Part shown: one piece after another, positions 26,679 through 35,863 of the stretch
Layout of the letters: each line of letters starts with the position of its first letter
Numbering within the stretch: position 1 is the stretch's first letter
Assembly: GCA_938074205.1 (NCBI GenBank)
Contig: CALJES010000002.1
Coordinates: 124,001-188,000 of the forward strand
Source of the DNA: an uncultured bacterium
Lineage (GTDB): Bacteria > Armatimonadota > UBA5829
Reading direction: 5' to 3'
DNA: 64,000 nucleotides
Notes under the pieces: generated by a model
Seen by the model: only the letters and a program-made list of their open reading frames with translations
What the model was told of the DNA's origin: nothing
Database searches by the model: none
Program-made: the position numbers and the translations under genes

Positions 26679-27004
26679 GCGTACTCCCAACTAGAAGCTA
26701 TATGAATGAAGCTTCTACGGTTTTCTAGGGCTGTCACATTGGGCAGTTGGGTGAAACAGCGAACAACTAGCCCACAGCGCCACAGTTGAAGTCTGGTTAG
26801 TAGCTTTGTGGTGGGCTTAACGGCGAATTTAGTTCTCGCATTACCCTTGAATGGCTAATCTTTCCCAAAGGGTCGCCAGGCTTGCGCGCATTTGGGTGTG
26901 GGTAATTAACTGCAACCACAGCGAGCTGATGCTTGACCGACGTTGCTGATGCATTTAGAATTAACTTCTGCGAACGAAACTTTGCATTCATGGGAGAAGA
27001 GTAG
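26679..27004. other. Intergenic stretch upstream of glyQS without recognised gene
   Basis: About 325 nt separate the ferredoxin terminator from glyQS. I looked for a T-box leader, common upstream of glycyl-tRNA synthetase genes in Firmicutes. The conserved AGGGTGGNACCGCG is absent; the nearest string is GTTGGGTGAAACAGCG near 26749. I see no ORF or clear promoter. Confidence 0.5.
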
Positions 27005-28318
27005 TTGTCAGCTGTTGATATGGACACATTGGTGAACCTGTGCAAAAGGCGGGGGTTCATTTTTCAGTCAAGTGAGATATACGGAGGACTAGCGAGTACT
27101 TGGGACTATGGTCCTTTGGGTGTTGAACTGAAGCGCAATGTCAAGGAAGCCTGGTGGCGCGATATGGTCGCCACCCGCGACGACATCGTCGGAATCGACG
27201 CTGCAATACTAATGCACCCCAGAGTTTGGGAAGTGTCAGGCCACGTTCAGAACTTTACGGATCCATTGGTCGATTGCAGATCATGCAAACAGAGGTTCCG
27301 GGCCGATGACATAAAGGATAAAACATGCCCTGAATGTGGAGGTGAGTTAACTGAGGCCCGCCAGTTCAATTGCATGTTCAAGACATTTATGGGGCCGGTT
27401 GAGGACGAAGCATCCATTGTCTACCTGCGTCCTGAGACCGCGCAGGGCATCTTCGTCAATTTCCTAAATGTGCTTCAAACAACGCGCAAGAAGTTACCAT
27501 TCGGCGTTGCTCAGATCGGCAAAAGCTTCCGGAACGAAATAACTCCTGGAAACTTTACCTTTCGCACCCGTGAGTTCGAACAAATGGAGATGGAGTACTT
27601 CGTTATGCCCGGTAGTGATGAAGAATGGTTCGAGTACTGGGTAAACGAGCGTTATAACTGGTATGTGAAGTACGGCATCCGACCAGAAAACCTCCGCTTG
27701 AGACCGCATACCCCTGAGGAACTTTCCTTCTATTCCAAGTCTACCACGGACATCGAATACAAGTACCCTTTCGGTTGGGGTGAGCTTGAAGGCATTGCTA
27801 ACCGCACGAACTACGATCTCACCCGTCACAGCGAGGGCTCAGGCAAGGATCTGACGTACTTTAACGAGGCTACAAAACAGCATATTACCCCTTATGTCAT
27901 AGAGCCCGCTGCCGGTGCTGACAGAGCTGCTTTGGCTTTCCTGGCGGACGCATACCATGAAGAAATTGTTCGTGATGAGAAGCGAGTTGTTCTTCGCTTC
28001 CACAAGGATATAGCTCCGATAAAGGCCGCGGTGCTTCCACTCTTGAGAAACCGGCCGGATATAGTTGAAACAGCTAAGAAGCTGGCTCACGATCTCCAAA
28101 AGTGTATCCCAACAGTGTATGACGACACAGCAAGCATTGGCAGACTTTATAGGAGGCAGGACGAAGTAGGTACACTCTGGTGCATCACTGTGGACGTGCA
28201 AACTGTGGAGGAAGATCACCAGGTTACTATACGAGACCGCGACACGATGCAGCAGGTGCGGATTCCCATCGAGGGAGTGAAAGCATACCTTAGGGACAAG
28301 CTTGAGTCGGAATGTTGA
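27005..28318 (+). CDS. glyQS: Glycyl-tRNA synthetase (single-chain, alpha2 type)
   Basis: Predicted 437-residue class II synthetase charging tRNA-Gly. The N-terminus LCKRRGFIFQSSEIYGG and STWDYGPLGVELKRNVK are typical. A zinc-ribbon insertion (CRSCKQRF ... CPECGGEL) follows, then motif 2 in SFRNEITPGNFTFRTREFEQ and a C-terminal anticodon-binding domain (about 340-437). The start is TTG 27005, with GGGAG 8 nt upstream; an ATG five codons in has no ribosome-binding site. The length is a little below bacterial homologues (about 460). A dgt gene follows after 40 nt. Confidence 0.96.
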   Translation: MSAVDMDTLVNLCKRRGFIFQSSEIYGGLASTWDYGPLGVELKRNVKEAWWRDMVATRDDIVGIDAAILMHPRVWEVSGHVQNFTDPLVDCRSCKQRFRADDIKDKTCPECGGELTEARQFNCMFKTFMGPVEDEASIVYLRPETAQGIFVNFLNVLQTTRKKLPFGVAQIGKSFRNEITPGNFTFRTREFEQMEMEYFVMPGSDEEWFEYWVNERYNWYVKYGIRPENLRLRPHTPEELSFYSKSTTDIEYKYPFGWGELEGIANRTNYDLTRHSEGSGKDLTYFNEATKQHITPYVIEPAAGADRAALAFLADAYHEEIVRDEKRVVLRFHKDIAPIKAAVLPLLRNRPDIVETAKKLAHDLQKCIPTVYDDTASIGRLYRRQDEVGTLWCITVDVQTVEEDHQVTIRDRDTMQQVRIPIEGVKAYLRDKLESEC

Positions 28319-28358
28319 GTGTTATCATACTCACTGATTCCGCACTAGCCCTGCACAA

Positions 28359-29459
28359 ATGACTGACTCCATTCGCGAGCAATACGAACAGTTGGAGTGC
28401 CGAGTTCTGTCGCCCTTTGCAGTCAAAGCGTGCGATTCAAAGGGCAGGTTGCGTCCAGAGGTGAAGGATCCGATACGCACGGATTTCCAGCGCGATCGAG
28501 ACCGCATTATCCATAGCAAGGCATTTCGAAGGCTCAAGCACAAGACTCAAGTCTTCATCGATCCCGAAGAAGATCACTACAGGACGCGTTTGACCCATAC
28601 TCTCGAGGTTGCACAAATTGCGCGCACCATAGCCCGCGCCCTTAGACTTAATGAGGATCTAACCGAAGCGATAGCGTTAGGGCATGATTTGGGACACACG
28701 CCTTTCGGCCATGCCGGCGAGGCTGCTTTGGATGAGGTAATGCGGGAGTTCGTTCCTGGGTCAGGGTTCCGACACAGTGAGCAAAGCTTGAGAGTTGTAG
28801 ATGTCATCGAAAAGCAGGGCGAGGGACTCAATCTGACTTACGAAGTCCGCGATGGCATTCTTCATCATTCGAAGGGAAATGCTGATCTATCCCTAGACAC
28901 AAGTGGTCCCTCAACTCTGGAAGGCCGAGTTGTAAAGATAGCCGACAGGGTTGCCTACATCAATCACGACATCGACGACGCTGTCCGCGCTGGTATCATA
29001 ACGGAGGACGATCTGCCTCAAGAAGCGGTAGCCATTGTCGGCAAGGTGCTCTCAAAGCGAATTGGCGCCATGGTGGAAGACATAATCGAACACAGTATGC
29101 CTACCTTGCTGGATCCTGAGAAAGCTGGCGGGGGGTCCCCTTCGATTCGTATGAGCGATCCTGTCAGAAAAGCGACGAACCAGCTAAAGGATTTTCTTTT
29201 CGCAGTTGTCTACGGCAGGGACGTTAGAGGCATTGTCGAACTCAGGCACGCAAGTGAATGCCTCAAACAACTTTTCAGATACTACATGAATCACCCGAAC
29301 GAGCTTGGCGATGGCTCTTGGCAAGTTGATTCCCAAGACCAGACTGAACTTGCGAGACGTGTGTGCGACTTTGTTTCAGGTATGACGGATAGGTACGCGC
29401 AGCGCGACTACGAGCGGAAGTTCGGACGTCCATTGAGTGGTTGTTGCCTACAGAGCTGA
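28359..29459 (+). CDS. dgt: Deoxyguanosinetriphosphate triphosphohydrolase-like protein
   Basis: Predicted 366-residue HD-domain dNTPase that hydrolyses dGTP (or dNTPs) to nucleoside and triphosphate. The N-terminus has DPIRTDFQRDRDRIIHSKAF and RRLKHKTQVF. Metal ligands are in TRLTHTLEVAQIAR (His), ALGHDLGHTPFGHAGE (HD pair) and KIADRVAYINHDIDDA (Asp). Length is typical of the shorter dGTPase-like branch. It lies 40 nt after glyQS and is probably cotranscribed with it. Confidence 0.92.
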   Translation: MTDSIREQYEQLECRVLSPFAVKACDSKGRLRPEVKDPIRTDFQRDRDRIIHSKAFRRLKHKTQVFIDPEEDHYRTRLTHTLEVAQIARTIARALRLNEDLTEAIALGHDLGHTPFGHAGEAALDEVMREFVPGSGFRHSEQSLRVVDVIEKQGEGLNLTYEVRDGILHHSKGNADLSLDTSGPSTLEGRVVKIADRVAYINHDIDDAVRAGIITEDDLPQEAVAIVGKVLSKRIGAMVEDIIEHSMPTLLDPEKAGGGSPSIRMSDPVRKATNQLKDFLFAVVYGRDVRGIVELRHASECLKQLFRYYMNHPNELGDGSWQVDSQDQTELARRVCDFVSGMTDRYAQRDYERKFGRPLSGCCLQS

Positions 29460-29650
29460 AGCAGCTCGTTATCTCCCCAGTAAGGGTCATGCCATATCCC
29501 ACAACCGCCTATGACGCGCTTTCTGCTATCGGAATATTGATTCTAGGCAACCCATGAAGAGTTCAGAGTACTTTCGCCCTATGCCAACTGGCACCGCGAT
29601 CGGCATCGCTGCCAGGGCAATAGATGTAGCACAACACACTGCTGTTTTTC

Positions 29651-32359
29651 TCACGTCACGGCTTCCATCTCTGCCCAGTTTTTTCCAACTTTGACATCTA
29701 CTTTGAGCGGGACGCGCATCTGATGCACATTTCCCATACCTTCCCTCGCCAGCTCAGCTACACGTTTAACTTCAGAAGGAGGACACTCAAACAGTAATTC
29801 GTCATGAACTTGTAGAAGCATCTTTGCATTAGTGCCGGCCAGCAGGTTGTGAACTCTCAACATGCCGATTTTCATCAGATCTGCTGCCGTTCCCTGGATG
29901 GGAGTGTTTATGGCTGCCCGTTCTGCGAACATACGAACTGCATGCTTGGTACTGTGTATGTCGGGAAGATACCTTCGGCGACCAAACATGGTTGTGACAA
30001 ATCCAAGTTCGCGCGCAGTCTCGACAATTTCCTCAGTATATTTCTTTACGCCGGGAAATTTGCTGAAGTAAGTATTGATATACTCTCGAGCTTCATGTGT
30101 AGATATTCCAAGTTGTCGTCCCAAAGTAAAGTCTGCCATACCGTATATAACTGCGAAATTGATCGTTTTGGCACGGCGCCGCATTTCCGGGCTTACGTCT
30201 TCGGGTGAACAGTTGAAAATTACACACGCAGTTGCTGTGTGAATATCTTCGTCGTTCTCGAACGCGTGGACAAGGTTTTCGTCATTAGTAAAATGCGCCA
30301 ACACTCGCAGTTCGATCTGAGAATAGTCTGCTGAGACCAATACGTTATCGCCTGAAGCTATAAATGCTTTTCTGATTTGCCGGCCTAGGTCTGTGCGGAT
30401 AGGAATGTTTTGCAAGTTTGGGTCGCTTGATGACAGCCTGCCTGTTGCGGTGGCAGTCTGATTCAGAGACGTGTGAATCCGGCCTGTTTCAGGGTTTATA
30501 AGTTTCGGAAGAGCATCTGCATAGGTCGACTTTATTTTAGTCAGCTCGCGCCAATTCAGAATCTCTTGAACTATTGGATAATCAGCTGCCATTTCTTCGA
30601 GCACAGCAGCGCTGGTAGAGAAACCGGTTTTAGTCTTTTTTGCAGCTGCTAATCCCATTTTCTCGAACAAGATGCGTTGAAGTTGTTTGGGGGAGCCAAT
30701 ATTAAACTCCTCTCCTGCCATTTCGTAAATTCGCTGCTCAGTATTGCGGATGTCAACTGCGAGCGTGGCCGAGAGCGCTTCCAGTTGCTCTACATCTATC
30801 GCGACGCCGGTAAGTTCCATTTCCGCAAGCACACGCGCCAGCGGCAGTTCTACGTTGTAGTAAAGCCAATCCAGCCCATCTTCTTTGAGTTTGGCATCCA
30901 GAATGGGCTGGAGACGGTAAATAGCCTCGCACTCGGCACAAATACGTGCAGCAAGCTCGTGAAGATCTGATTTGGTATCAAACTCGCCGTTCCTTGCAAT
31001 GAAGTCAGGCAATTCCAACGATAATCTTTCAAATGCTATGTCGCCGATGTCATAGGATCCGCGGGTTGGATCGATCAAATACGCCGCTAACATCGTGTCA
31101 AAGGCTACTCCGTTCAACGTAATCCCCCTGCGCAGGAGGGCACCATAGGCGATCTTGGAATCGTGACAGTACTTGCTGATCTCGTGTGCCTCCAGAACAT
31201 CCCTTATTTCATCCAAGGCAAATCTGTACCCGTGGAAACCCAGCGTTGTATTTGGTAAATCTTTACTGACCGGATCTTGCACTTCTGCGTACGCTGTCTG
31301 ACCTTCCCCTGCACACAAGCAAATACCATACAGCTCTGCTCGGATTGGCTTAGTATCGGATACAGCGCAGTGTACTGAGCATTTGCCATTTTCCGTGAGT
31401 GAAGACTTTAAGGTGACCAGATCTTCAGGAGACTTCACGACTTGGTATGGTCCAACTGTCGTCCGCTCCTCAGCAGGTCGCTTGCCCTCGGCGGCAGCGA
31501 CCTCGGGCAGACGCTTGAGCATAGTTCTGAACTCTAGTCGAACGAAGAGATCGCGCAGAGCGTCATAGTCCGGCTCTCGTGTTCTAAACTGAGCTAAATC
31601 TATCTCTATGGGGAGTTCTGTGACTATCGTCGCAAGACGCTTGGACAAAAGTGCTTGTTCCTTGTGCTGCTCGAGTGCAGATTTGATCTTCCCATCGGGC
31701 AATTCACACAAATGCTCTAGGAGGTTCTCAATCGTCCCGTACTTCATGAGCAATTCGGCGGCTGTCTTGTCGCCGATGCCCGGAACGCCTGGAATGTTGT
31801 CGGAAGGATCTCCCTTTAGACCCTTGAAGTCCGGAATCTGTTCAGGTGAAAGGCCAAATCGCTCGACAACGGCATTCACGTCGTACACCACAACGTCGCT
31901 GACGCCTCTTTGAGTAGTCATTATCTTGACGTAGTTATTCACCAACTGCAGGGCGTCAAGGTCGCCGGTGACTACTATTGTCTCTATGCCGCGCTCTTTT
32001 GCCTTGGCAGCCAGGGCGCCTATTACGTCATCGGCTTCATACCCCGGAACCTCGACTATGGGTATATTGAACGCTCGGATTAATTCGCGTGCTATTTCGC
32101 CCTGTTGGATGAGCGCTTCGGGAATAGCTTTACGTTGAGCTTTATATTCAACATACGCTTCATGTCTGAATGTCGGCTGAGGGGTGTCAAATGCTACTAC
32201 CACATAATCCGGGTTCTCCTCTAGAACTTTTAGGAGCATTGTTGTAAGACCATAAACAGCATTTGTTGGAATGCCTTCAGACGTAGATAGATAGCGAACC
32301 GCGTAGAACGCTCGGTAGAGGAGACTGTTGCCATCTATTGCAATAAGTTTCTCAGCCAT
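29651..32359 (-). CDS. polA: DNA polymerase I
   Basis: Predicted 902-residue repair and Okazaki-fragment polymerase. The 5'-3' nuclease domain (about 1-290) has IDGNSLLYRAFYAVR, VPGYEADDVIGALA and the SDNIPGVPGIGDKTAAELL helix-hairpin-helix. The polymerase domain (about 500-902) has SADYSQIELRVLAHF (motif A), RRRAKTINFAVIYG (motif B) and LLQVHDELLFECP (motif C). The middle domain lacks the DxE of an active 3'-5' exonuclease: the expected site reads CSVHCAVSDTKPIRAELYGI. Proofreading is therefore probably lost, as in Taq and Bacillus enzymes. Confidence 0.97.
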   Translation of the reverse strand: MAEKLIAIDGNSLLYRAFYAVRYLSTSEGIPTNAVYGLTTMLLKVLEENPDYVVVAFDTPQPTFRHEAYVEYKAQRKAIPEALIQQGEIARELIRAFNIPIVEVPGYEADDVIGALAAKAKERGIETIVVTGDLDALQLVNNYVKIMTTQRGVSDVVVYDVNAVVERFGLSPEQIPDFKGLKGDPSDNIPGVPGIGDKTAAELLMKYGTIENLLEHLCELPDGKIKSALEQHKEQALLSKRLATIVTELPIEIDLAQFRTREPDYDALRDLFVRLEFRTMLKRLPEVAAAEGKRPAEERTTVGPYQVVKSPEDLVTLKSSLTENGKCSVHCAVSDTKPIRAELYGICLCAGEGQTAYAEVQDPVSKDLPNTTLGFHGYRFALDEIRDVLEAHEISKYCHDSKIAYGALLRRGITLNGVAFDTMLAAYLIDPTRGSYDIGDIAFERLSLELPDFIARNGEFDTKSDLHELAARICAECEAIYRLQPILDAKLKEDGLDWLYYNVELPLARVLAEMELTGVAIDVEQLEALSATLAVDIRNTEQRIYEMAGEEFNIGSPKQLQRILFEKMGLAAAKKTKTGFSTSAAVLEEMAADYPIVQEILNWRELTKIKSTYADALPKLINPETGRIHTSLNQTATATGRLSSSDPNLQNIPIRTDLGRQIRKAFIASGDNVLVSADYSQIELRVLAHFTNDENLVHAFENDEDIHTATACVIFNCSPEDVSPEMRRRAKTINFAVIYGMADFTLGRQLGISTHEAREYINTYFSKFPGVKKYTEEIVETARELGFVTTMFGRRRYLPDIHSTKHAVRMFAERAAINTPIQGTAADLMKIGMLRVHNLLAGTNAKMLLQVHDELLFECPPSEVKRVAELAREGMGNVHQMRVPLKVDVKVGKNWAEMEAVT

Positions 32360-33390
32360 TACTTTGTCTCCAAAAGTTCACCTATATGGAGCAGTTTCTC
32401 TATACCGAACTCTCGTATTGCGCTGCCGGGATCTGCGCCGAGCAGCGACCCAAATAAACCCCTGCGGCCATATTCGACGACGCAAGGTTCCTTCTTTAGT
32501 CCAACAGCTCTGCCAAGTTCTGACGTCGCCTTTTGCAATCCGCCAAGACTGTCGACCAATCTTGCTTTTAGCGCTTGTTCCCCGGTCAACAGCCGCCCGT
32601 CTGCAATCTTGAGTACTTCCTGCACAGGTAGTTTTCGACCGGTAGCCACGTCTTGCACGAATTGGTTGTATATCCCCATTAGCATTTCGGTCAGGAGTTT
32701 GCGTTCCTCAGTTGTCATTGGACGGTGTGGAGAACCAATGTCCTTGAACTTGCCAGATTTTACGACCTGTGGGCTAAGCCCGATCTTCTTGAACAAACCA
32801 CTCATGTCAGCCGTTTCAAAGATTACACCAATGCTCCCTGTAATGGTGCCGCCATCGGCGAAGATACGGTCACAGGCAGATGCTATATAATAGCCACCGG
32901 AAGCTGCCACACTCCCCATCGAACAGTAGACCGGCTTTCCTGATTTTCGCACCCGTATAATCTCCTCATATATTTCTTGTGAACCCGCTGCACTTCCCCC
33001 CGGGCTGTTTACTCGTATGATAATGCCCTTCGCGTTCCGGTTTTTACGGGCTCTTTCAAGTTGCGCGACGATGTCCTCGGAGCCTGCTATCGTGTCGCCG
33101 AAGAGCGCACCGCTGCTTTTGCCTGTCGTAATTGTACCACTCACGCGTATCAGCGCGATATGGGGACCGCTTCCCAAACCACTGGCGGCACCGATAACAG
33201 CAGCCACAAATAGAACGAAAAGCACGACCCATGGTAGACATCCTATGGCAAGCGATACCGGTAGTAGCCAGCGGTTTCTACGCGCAGGTGGAGGCTGATT
33301 GTAGCCCTGATGCTGCGTATGAGGGTGTGCTGTTGGCATGGACTGCTGAGGCGGCTGTTCATTCGGCGATCGGGTGACTTCGTTATCCAT
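32359..33390 (-). CDS. sppA: Signal peptide peptidase SppA (S49)
   Basis: Predicted 343-residue membrane-bound Ser-Lys protease degrading leftover signal peptides. A Pro/Gln-rich cytosolic N-terminus is followed by one membrane span (LAIGCLPWVVLFVLFVAAVIGA). The protease domain has IIRVNSPGGSAAGSQEIYEE, the nucleophile in SMGSVAASGGYYIASACD and the Lys in VVKSGKFKDIGSPHRP. I use ATG 33390 with GGAG 7-8 nt upstream. A longer frame would run backwards into the tRNA-Leu gene and is rejected. The stop shares one base with the polA start, so the two may be cotranscribed. Confidence 0.92.
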   Translation of the reverse strand: MDNEVTRSPNEQPPQQSMPTAHPHTQHQGYNQPPPARRNRWLLPVSLAIGCLPWVVLFVLFVAAVIGAASGLGSGPHIALIRVSGTITTGKSSGALFGDTIAGSEDIVAQLERARKNRNAKGIIIRVNSPGGSAAGSQEIYEEIIRVRKSGKPVYCSMGSVAASGGYYIASACDRIFADGGTITGSIGVIFETADMSGLFKKIGLSPQVVKSGKFKDIGSPHRPMTTEERKLLTEMLMGIYNQFVQDVATGRKLPVQEVLKIADGRLLTGEQALKARLVDSLGGLQKATSELGRAVGLKKEPCVVEYGRRGLFGSLLGADPGSAIREFGIEKLLHIGELLETK

Positions 33391-33408
33391 GATTAGTCTC
33401 CTCAAGTG

Positions 33409-33438
33409 TTGACAGTGGAAAGTATGAGTAGATATAAT
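33409..33438 (+). promoter_or_regulatory. Consensus promoter of tRNA-Leu
   Basis: TTGACA (33409-33414) and TATAAT (33433-33438), both perfect, separated by 18 nt and ending 11 nt before the tRNA. It lies in the gap between the divergent sppA and tRNA genes. Confidence 0.85.
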
Positions 33439-33449
33439 AACCTCGTCAG

Positions 33450-33535
33450 GCCGGAGTGGCGGAATGGCAGACGCAGCGGTCTCAAAAACCGCCGAGGGCA
33501 ACCTCATGTCGGTTCGACTCCGACCTCCGGCACCA
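33450..33535 (+). tRNA. tRNA-Leu (CAA anticodon)
   Basis: An 86-nt class II tRNA with a long variable arm. The acceptor GCCGGAG (33450-33456) pairs with CTCCGGC (33525-33531), the anticodon stem GCGGT/ACCGC encloses CTCAAAA (anticodon CAA, reading UUG), and the T arm contains GGTTCGACTCC. Discriminator A and CCA are encoded (33532-33535). Confidence 0.97.
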
Positions 33536-33632
33536 GTAACCTTTGCCCCGCGTCGACAGAATTATAAATACGTCAAACCCCTACTGTGTTCCTGTCCAAA
33601 ATAGGGCGATTGCGGACCAGTATGTAACACTA

Positions 33633-34538
33633 TCAGCGTGGTTTCGCTCGTGTCCCGGCGGATGGTTCGGGCTCGGGTTCATTCATCAGGTATTGAACCC
33701 TCGCGGCTGAATGCTTATAGGATGCCAATTGCTGAAAATACGTTTCCAATGCCGCACATTTCTGAGAGGTTGGTAACATCAACACTGGCATTCCCAGCGT
33801 AACTTGCGAGTATAGCTTTTCGGCATCTCGCGGATGCAGCCGTATGCAGCCGTGTGAAGCGGGATGTCCGAGACGTCTTATAACCGACGTAGCGTGTATC
33901 GCGTATCCTTCGTAAAAGAAAAGACTATAAGGCATCCATACTTGCCACTTTTTACTCCAGTGTCTTTTTGTCTTTCGATAGACCTTGTACACCCCCTCCC
34001 TAATGTCGTAGCTAGGAAGGGCTGTTGAGCAGATGAAAACATTCATTAGATTTCCTGCAGCCAGGTGGTAGACTTTTTGATCCGCTCGGCTGACAATAAT
34101 TGCGTTCGGAGGTACGAAGCTTACAGGCACCACCGCTTCGCCTACTTGGTAACCATTGCGAAAAGCTTTGACCTTCAGCCAACCTACCAACGGCCGCTCA
34201 GGGGGTGCCCAGACATATTCTGTGGTCTGTAGTTTGGTAGCAACTTCGACGTCGAATGCTTTGCCGTCTCTTGACATAGTGATCGAGAAGCGAACGTCAT
34301 CACCGAATCCGCTTTCCCAAGAGATCCTGATTTGGTCGGTGGTCGATAGGTTTGCGAATTCAGTCGGGTAGAGAATCCTTATGTGTGGTGGTGGGGGTTG
34401 ACTGGGCTCTGCAGAGTCGTACATAGCATACTCTTCTTGAGTTGCTGACCGTGATGCCAAGGACATACTGCAAGCTGAGACAAGTATGATGAAGATAGTT
34501 AGCACGCTTAACACTCGACGAGTCATCATCTCAACCAT
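33633..34538 (-). CDS. L,D-transpeptidase (YkuD family), probable lipoprotein
   Basis: Predicted 301-residue envelope enzyme forming 3-3 peptidoglycan cross-links or attaching proteins to peptidoglycan. The hydrophobic N-terminus ends in LVSACS, an acceptable lipobox. An Ig-like segment (about 50-140) precedes the YkuD domain, whose catalytic motif IHATSVIRRLGHPASHGCIR includes the nucleophilic Cys in SHGCIRL. I choose ATG 34538; a GTG at 34583 or an ATG three codons in are alternatives, none with a strong ribosome-binding site. The gene is separated from the upstream STN gene by a terminator. Confidence 0.88.
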   Translation of the reverse strand: MVEMMTRRVLSVLTIFIILVSACSMSLASRSATQEEYAMYDSAEPSQPPPPHIRILYPTEFANLSTTDQIRISWESGFGDDVRFSITMSRDGKAFDVEVATKLQTTEYVWAPPERPLVGWLKVKAFRNGYQVGEAVVPVSFVPPNAIIVSRADQKVYHLAAGNLMNVFICSTALPSYDIREGVYKVYRKTKRHWSKKWQVWMPYSLFFYEGYAIHATSVIRRLGHPASHGCIRLHPRDAEKLYSQVTLGMPVLMLPTSQKCAALETYFQQLASYKHSAARVQYLMNEPEPEPSAGTRAKPR

Positions 34539-34621
34539 AGAAACGCGGAGCCGTACACTCAGGTTTACTCGTGTCAACCTCACAGAAGTTAGCGGTGTCG
34601 TCTTAGCCCCTGGTGACTCAT

Positions 34622-34664
34622 AAAAACAACGGCGCGGATCTCACCTGGGTAGGGATCCGCGCCG
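34622..34664 (-). terminator. Rho-independent terminator after the Gly/Tyr-rich gene
   Basis: On the minus strand GGCGCGGATC and GATCCGCGCC form a perfect 10-bp stem (plus-strand arms 34654-34663 and 34631-34640) around a 13-nt loop, followed by GTTGTTTTT. It lies 37 nt after the stop at 34701. Confidence 0.85.
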
Positions 34665-34700
34665 CATATAGACTTTAGGCCGATAGGGAGGAACGTGGGT

Positions 34701-35624
34701 TTACCACACTCTTCCGTATCCTCCGGGGTAACCTCCATATCCGCCGTATCCGCCGTAACCACTGTAACCGCGGTAACCACCGTATCCTCCGGGGTAACCT
34801 CCATATCCGCCGTATCCACCGTATCCGCTGTATCCACGGTATCCACCATAAGTGCCGTAACCAAATCCGCCATAACTCCCATATCCGCTGTATCCACCGT
34901 ATCCACCGTATCCACCGTATCCACGGTAACCCCCGTAGGTGCCGTAACCATAGCCACCGTAGCCCGGATATCCGCCGTACATTCCATACATTCCCATTCC
35001 ACCGTATTCTCTCCCTGAACCGCCAAGCATCGCTAAGACCTCAGACGCACTCAGGTGAGTAAGCGGTACCTTTTCAATAACGACCTCGCGCTCAATCGGC
35101 TCTTCGACTACTTCGACGGTGGAAGCTGTAGTAGTCGTCACAGGAGTTACGGGTTGCTCCGGTTTCTTGCTGATTATGTAGATTTCGGACCCGCCGGTAT
35201 TGTCGACGCGGTATACGAGACCTGCCGTCTTGCAAAGATTTCTGAGTGCGGTTTCGAACTCTACGTCCTTGAACGAGACCGACGGCACAATCCCTGAGAC
35301 GTTCGAGTCGATAGCGTAGTTCTTGCCGGTGTTCTTGAACATAGCTTCTATGGCAGATCTGATGTCTATATCTTTCAGCTCTAGGTTGATCAAGTGCTGC
35401 TTGTCTTTTGGGGACGCTCCGTCGTTTCCAGTATTTGCCTGGTAAAGTTTGGCGGTATGGTCCTGCCCGTTCGCCGGTGGTGTAACAGACACAGGCGGCT
35501 TCGAGACCGGATCCTCAAACGTGGGATGCCAACCGGAAATGCGTCTTTCGCTAGTTTTTTGGGCAAACGTGCAAGTCACAGCTAGGGCAAGTATGAGTGC
35601 AATTAGCGATAGTCGTCTAATCAT
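34701..35624 (-). CDS. Secreted STN-domain protein with Gly/Tyr-rich repeat tail
   Basis: Predicted 307-residue exported protein. A signal peptide (IRRLSLIALILALAVTCTFA) is followed by a secretin/TonB short N-terminal (STN)-like domain at about 80-155 (INLELKDIDIRSAIEAMFKN ... VSFKDVEFETALRNLCKTAG). A charged linker comes next, then from about residue 200 to the end a tail of almost only Gly, Tyr, Ser, Pro and Arg in YGGY and GYRGY units. ATG 35624 has GGGGAGG 8 nt upstream. No secretin beta-barrel follows, so it is not a normal secretin. The tail resembles structural or adhesive low-complexity proteins; function unknown. Confidence 0.75.
   Translation of the reverse strand: MIRRLSLIALILALAVTCTFAQKTSERRISGWHPTFEDPVSKPPVSVTPPANGQDHTAKLYQANTGNDGASPKDKQHLINLELKDIDIRSAIEAMFKNTGKNYAIDSNVSGIVPSVSFKDVEFETALRNLCKTAGLVYRVDNTGGSEIYIISKKPEQPVTPVTTTTASTVEVVEEPIEREVVIEKVPLTHLSASEVLAMLGGSGREYGGMGMYGMYGGYPGYGGYGYGTYGGYRGYGGYGGYGGYSGYGSYGGFGYGTYGGYRGYSGYGGYGGYGGYPGGYGGYRGYSGYGGYGGYGGYPGGYGRVW
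34716..34985. repeat. Tandem Gly/Tyr-coding repeat
   Basis: The tail of the STN protein is a degenerate tandem array. The clearest copy pair begins at 34716 and 34782 with a 66-bp (22-codon) period encoding GGYRGYSGYGGYGGYGGYPG-type units. Upstream, shorter blocks with GYGTYGGYRGY recur twice. The near-identity of the 66-bp copies suggests recent duplication. Confidence 0.8.
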
Positions 35625-35863
35625 AGTTGAAGCCTCCCCGTGCTTGGTCGCTGTTCTGCTCAGCATGTTATCACAAGTTTGGACCCGTTACCACAGTCTA
35701 TCTTTATCGCAGTATATATACCCACACGTTTAGACGAGCCATATCGACTTCGGTTCCAGTGTAACAATCATTTGCGGAGTTTGGAGCAATACGACAAGCA
35801 GGACAAGAGTGTCTTGGTGCCCAAGTTATAATCTAAGCTAGATCGGTTGGGAGGGCGTATAGT

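Noticed and set aside
26749-26765. T-box leader upstream of glyQS
   Set aside because: GTTGGGTGAAACAGCG only loosely resembles the T-box core and no specifier stem or terminator is visible.
33391-33507. Longer N-terminus for sppA
   Set aside because: It would run through tRNA-Leu and its promoter; ATG 33390 has a good Shine-Dalgarno.
34716-34985. CRISPR-like array
   Set aside because: The repeats are codon-phased within an open frame, have no unique spacers, and no cas genes are nearby.
34695-35018. Plus-strand 107-codon Ser/Val/Thr-rich frame
   Set aside because: It is the antisense reading of the Gly/Tyr repeat in the STN gene; low-complexity repeats stay open in several frames.
34589-35026. 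Minus-strand Val/Asp/Thr-rich frame of 145 codons
   Set aside because: Out-of-frame reading of the same repeat; no signal, no start site.
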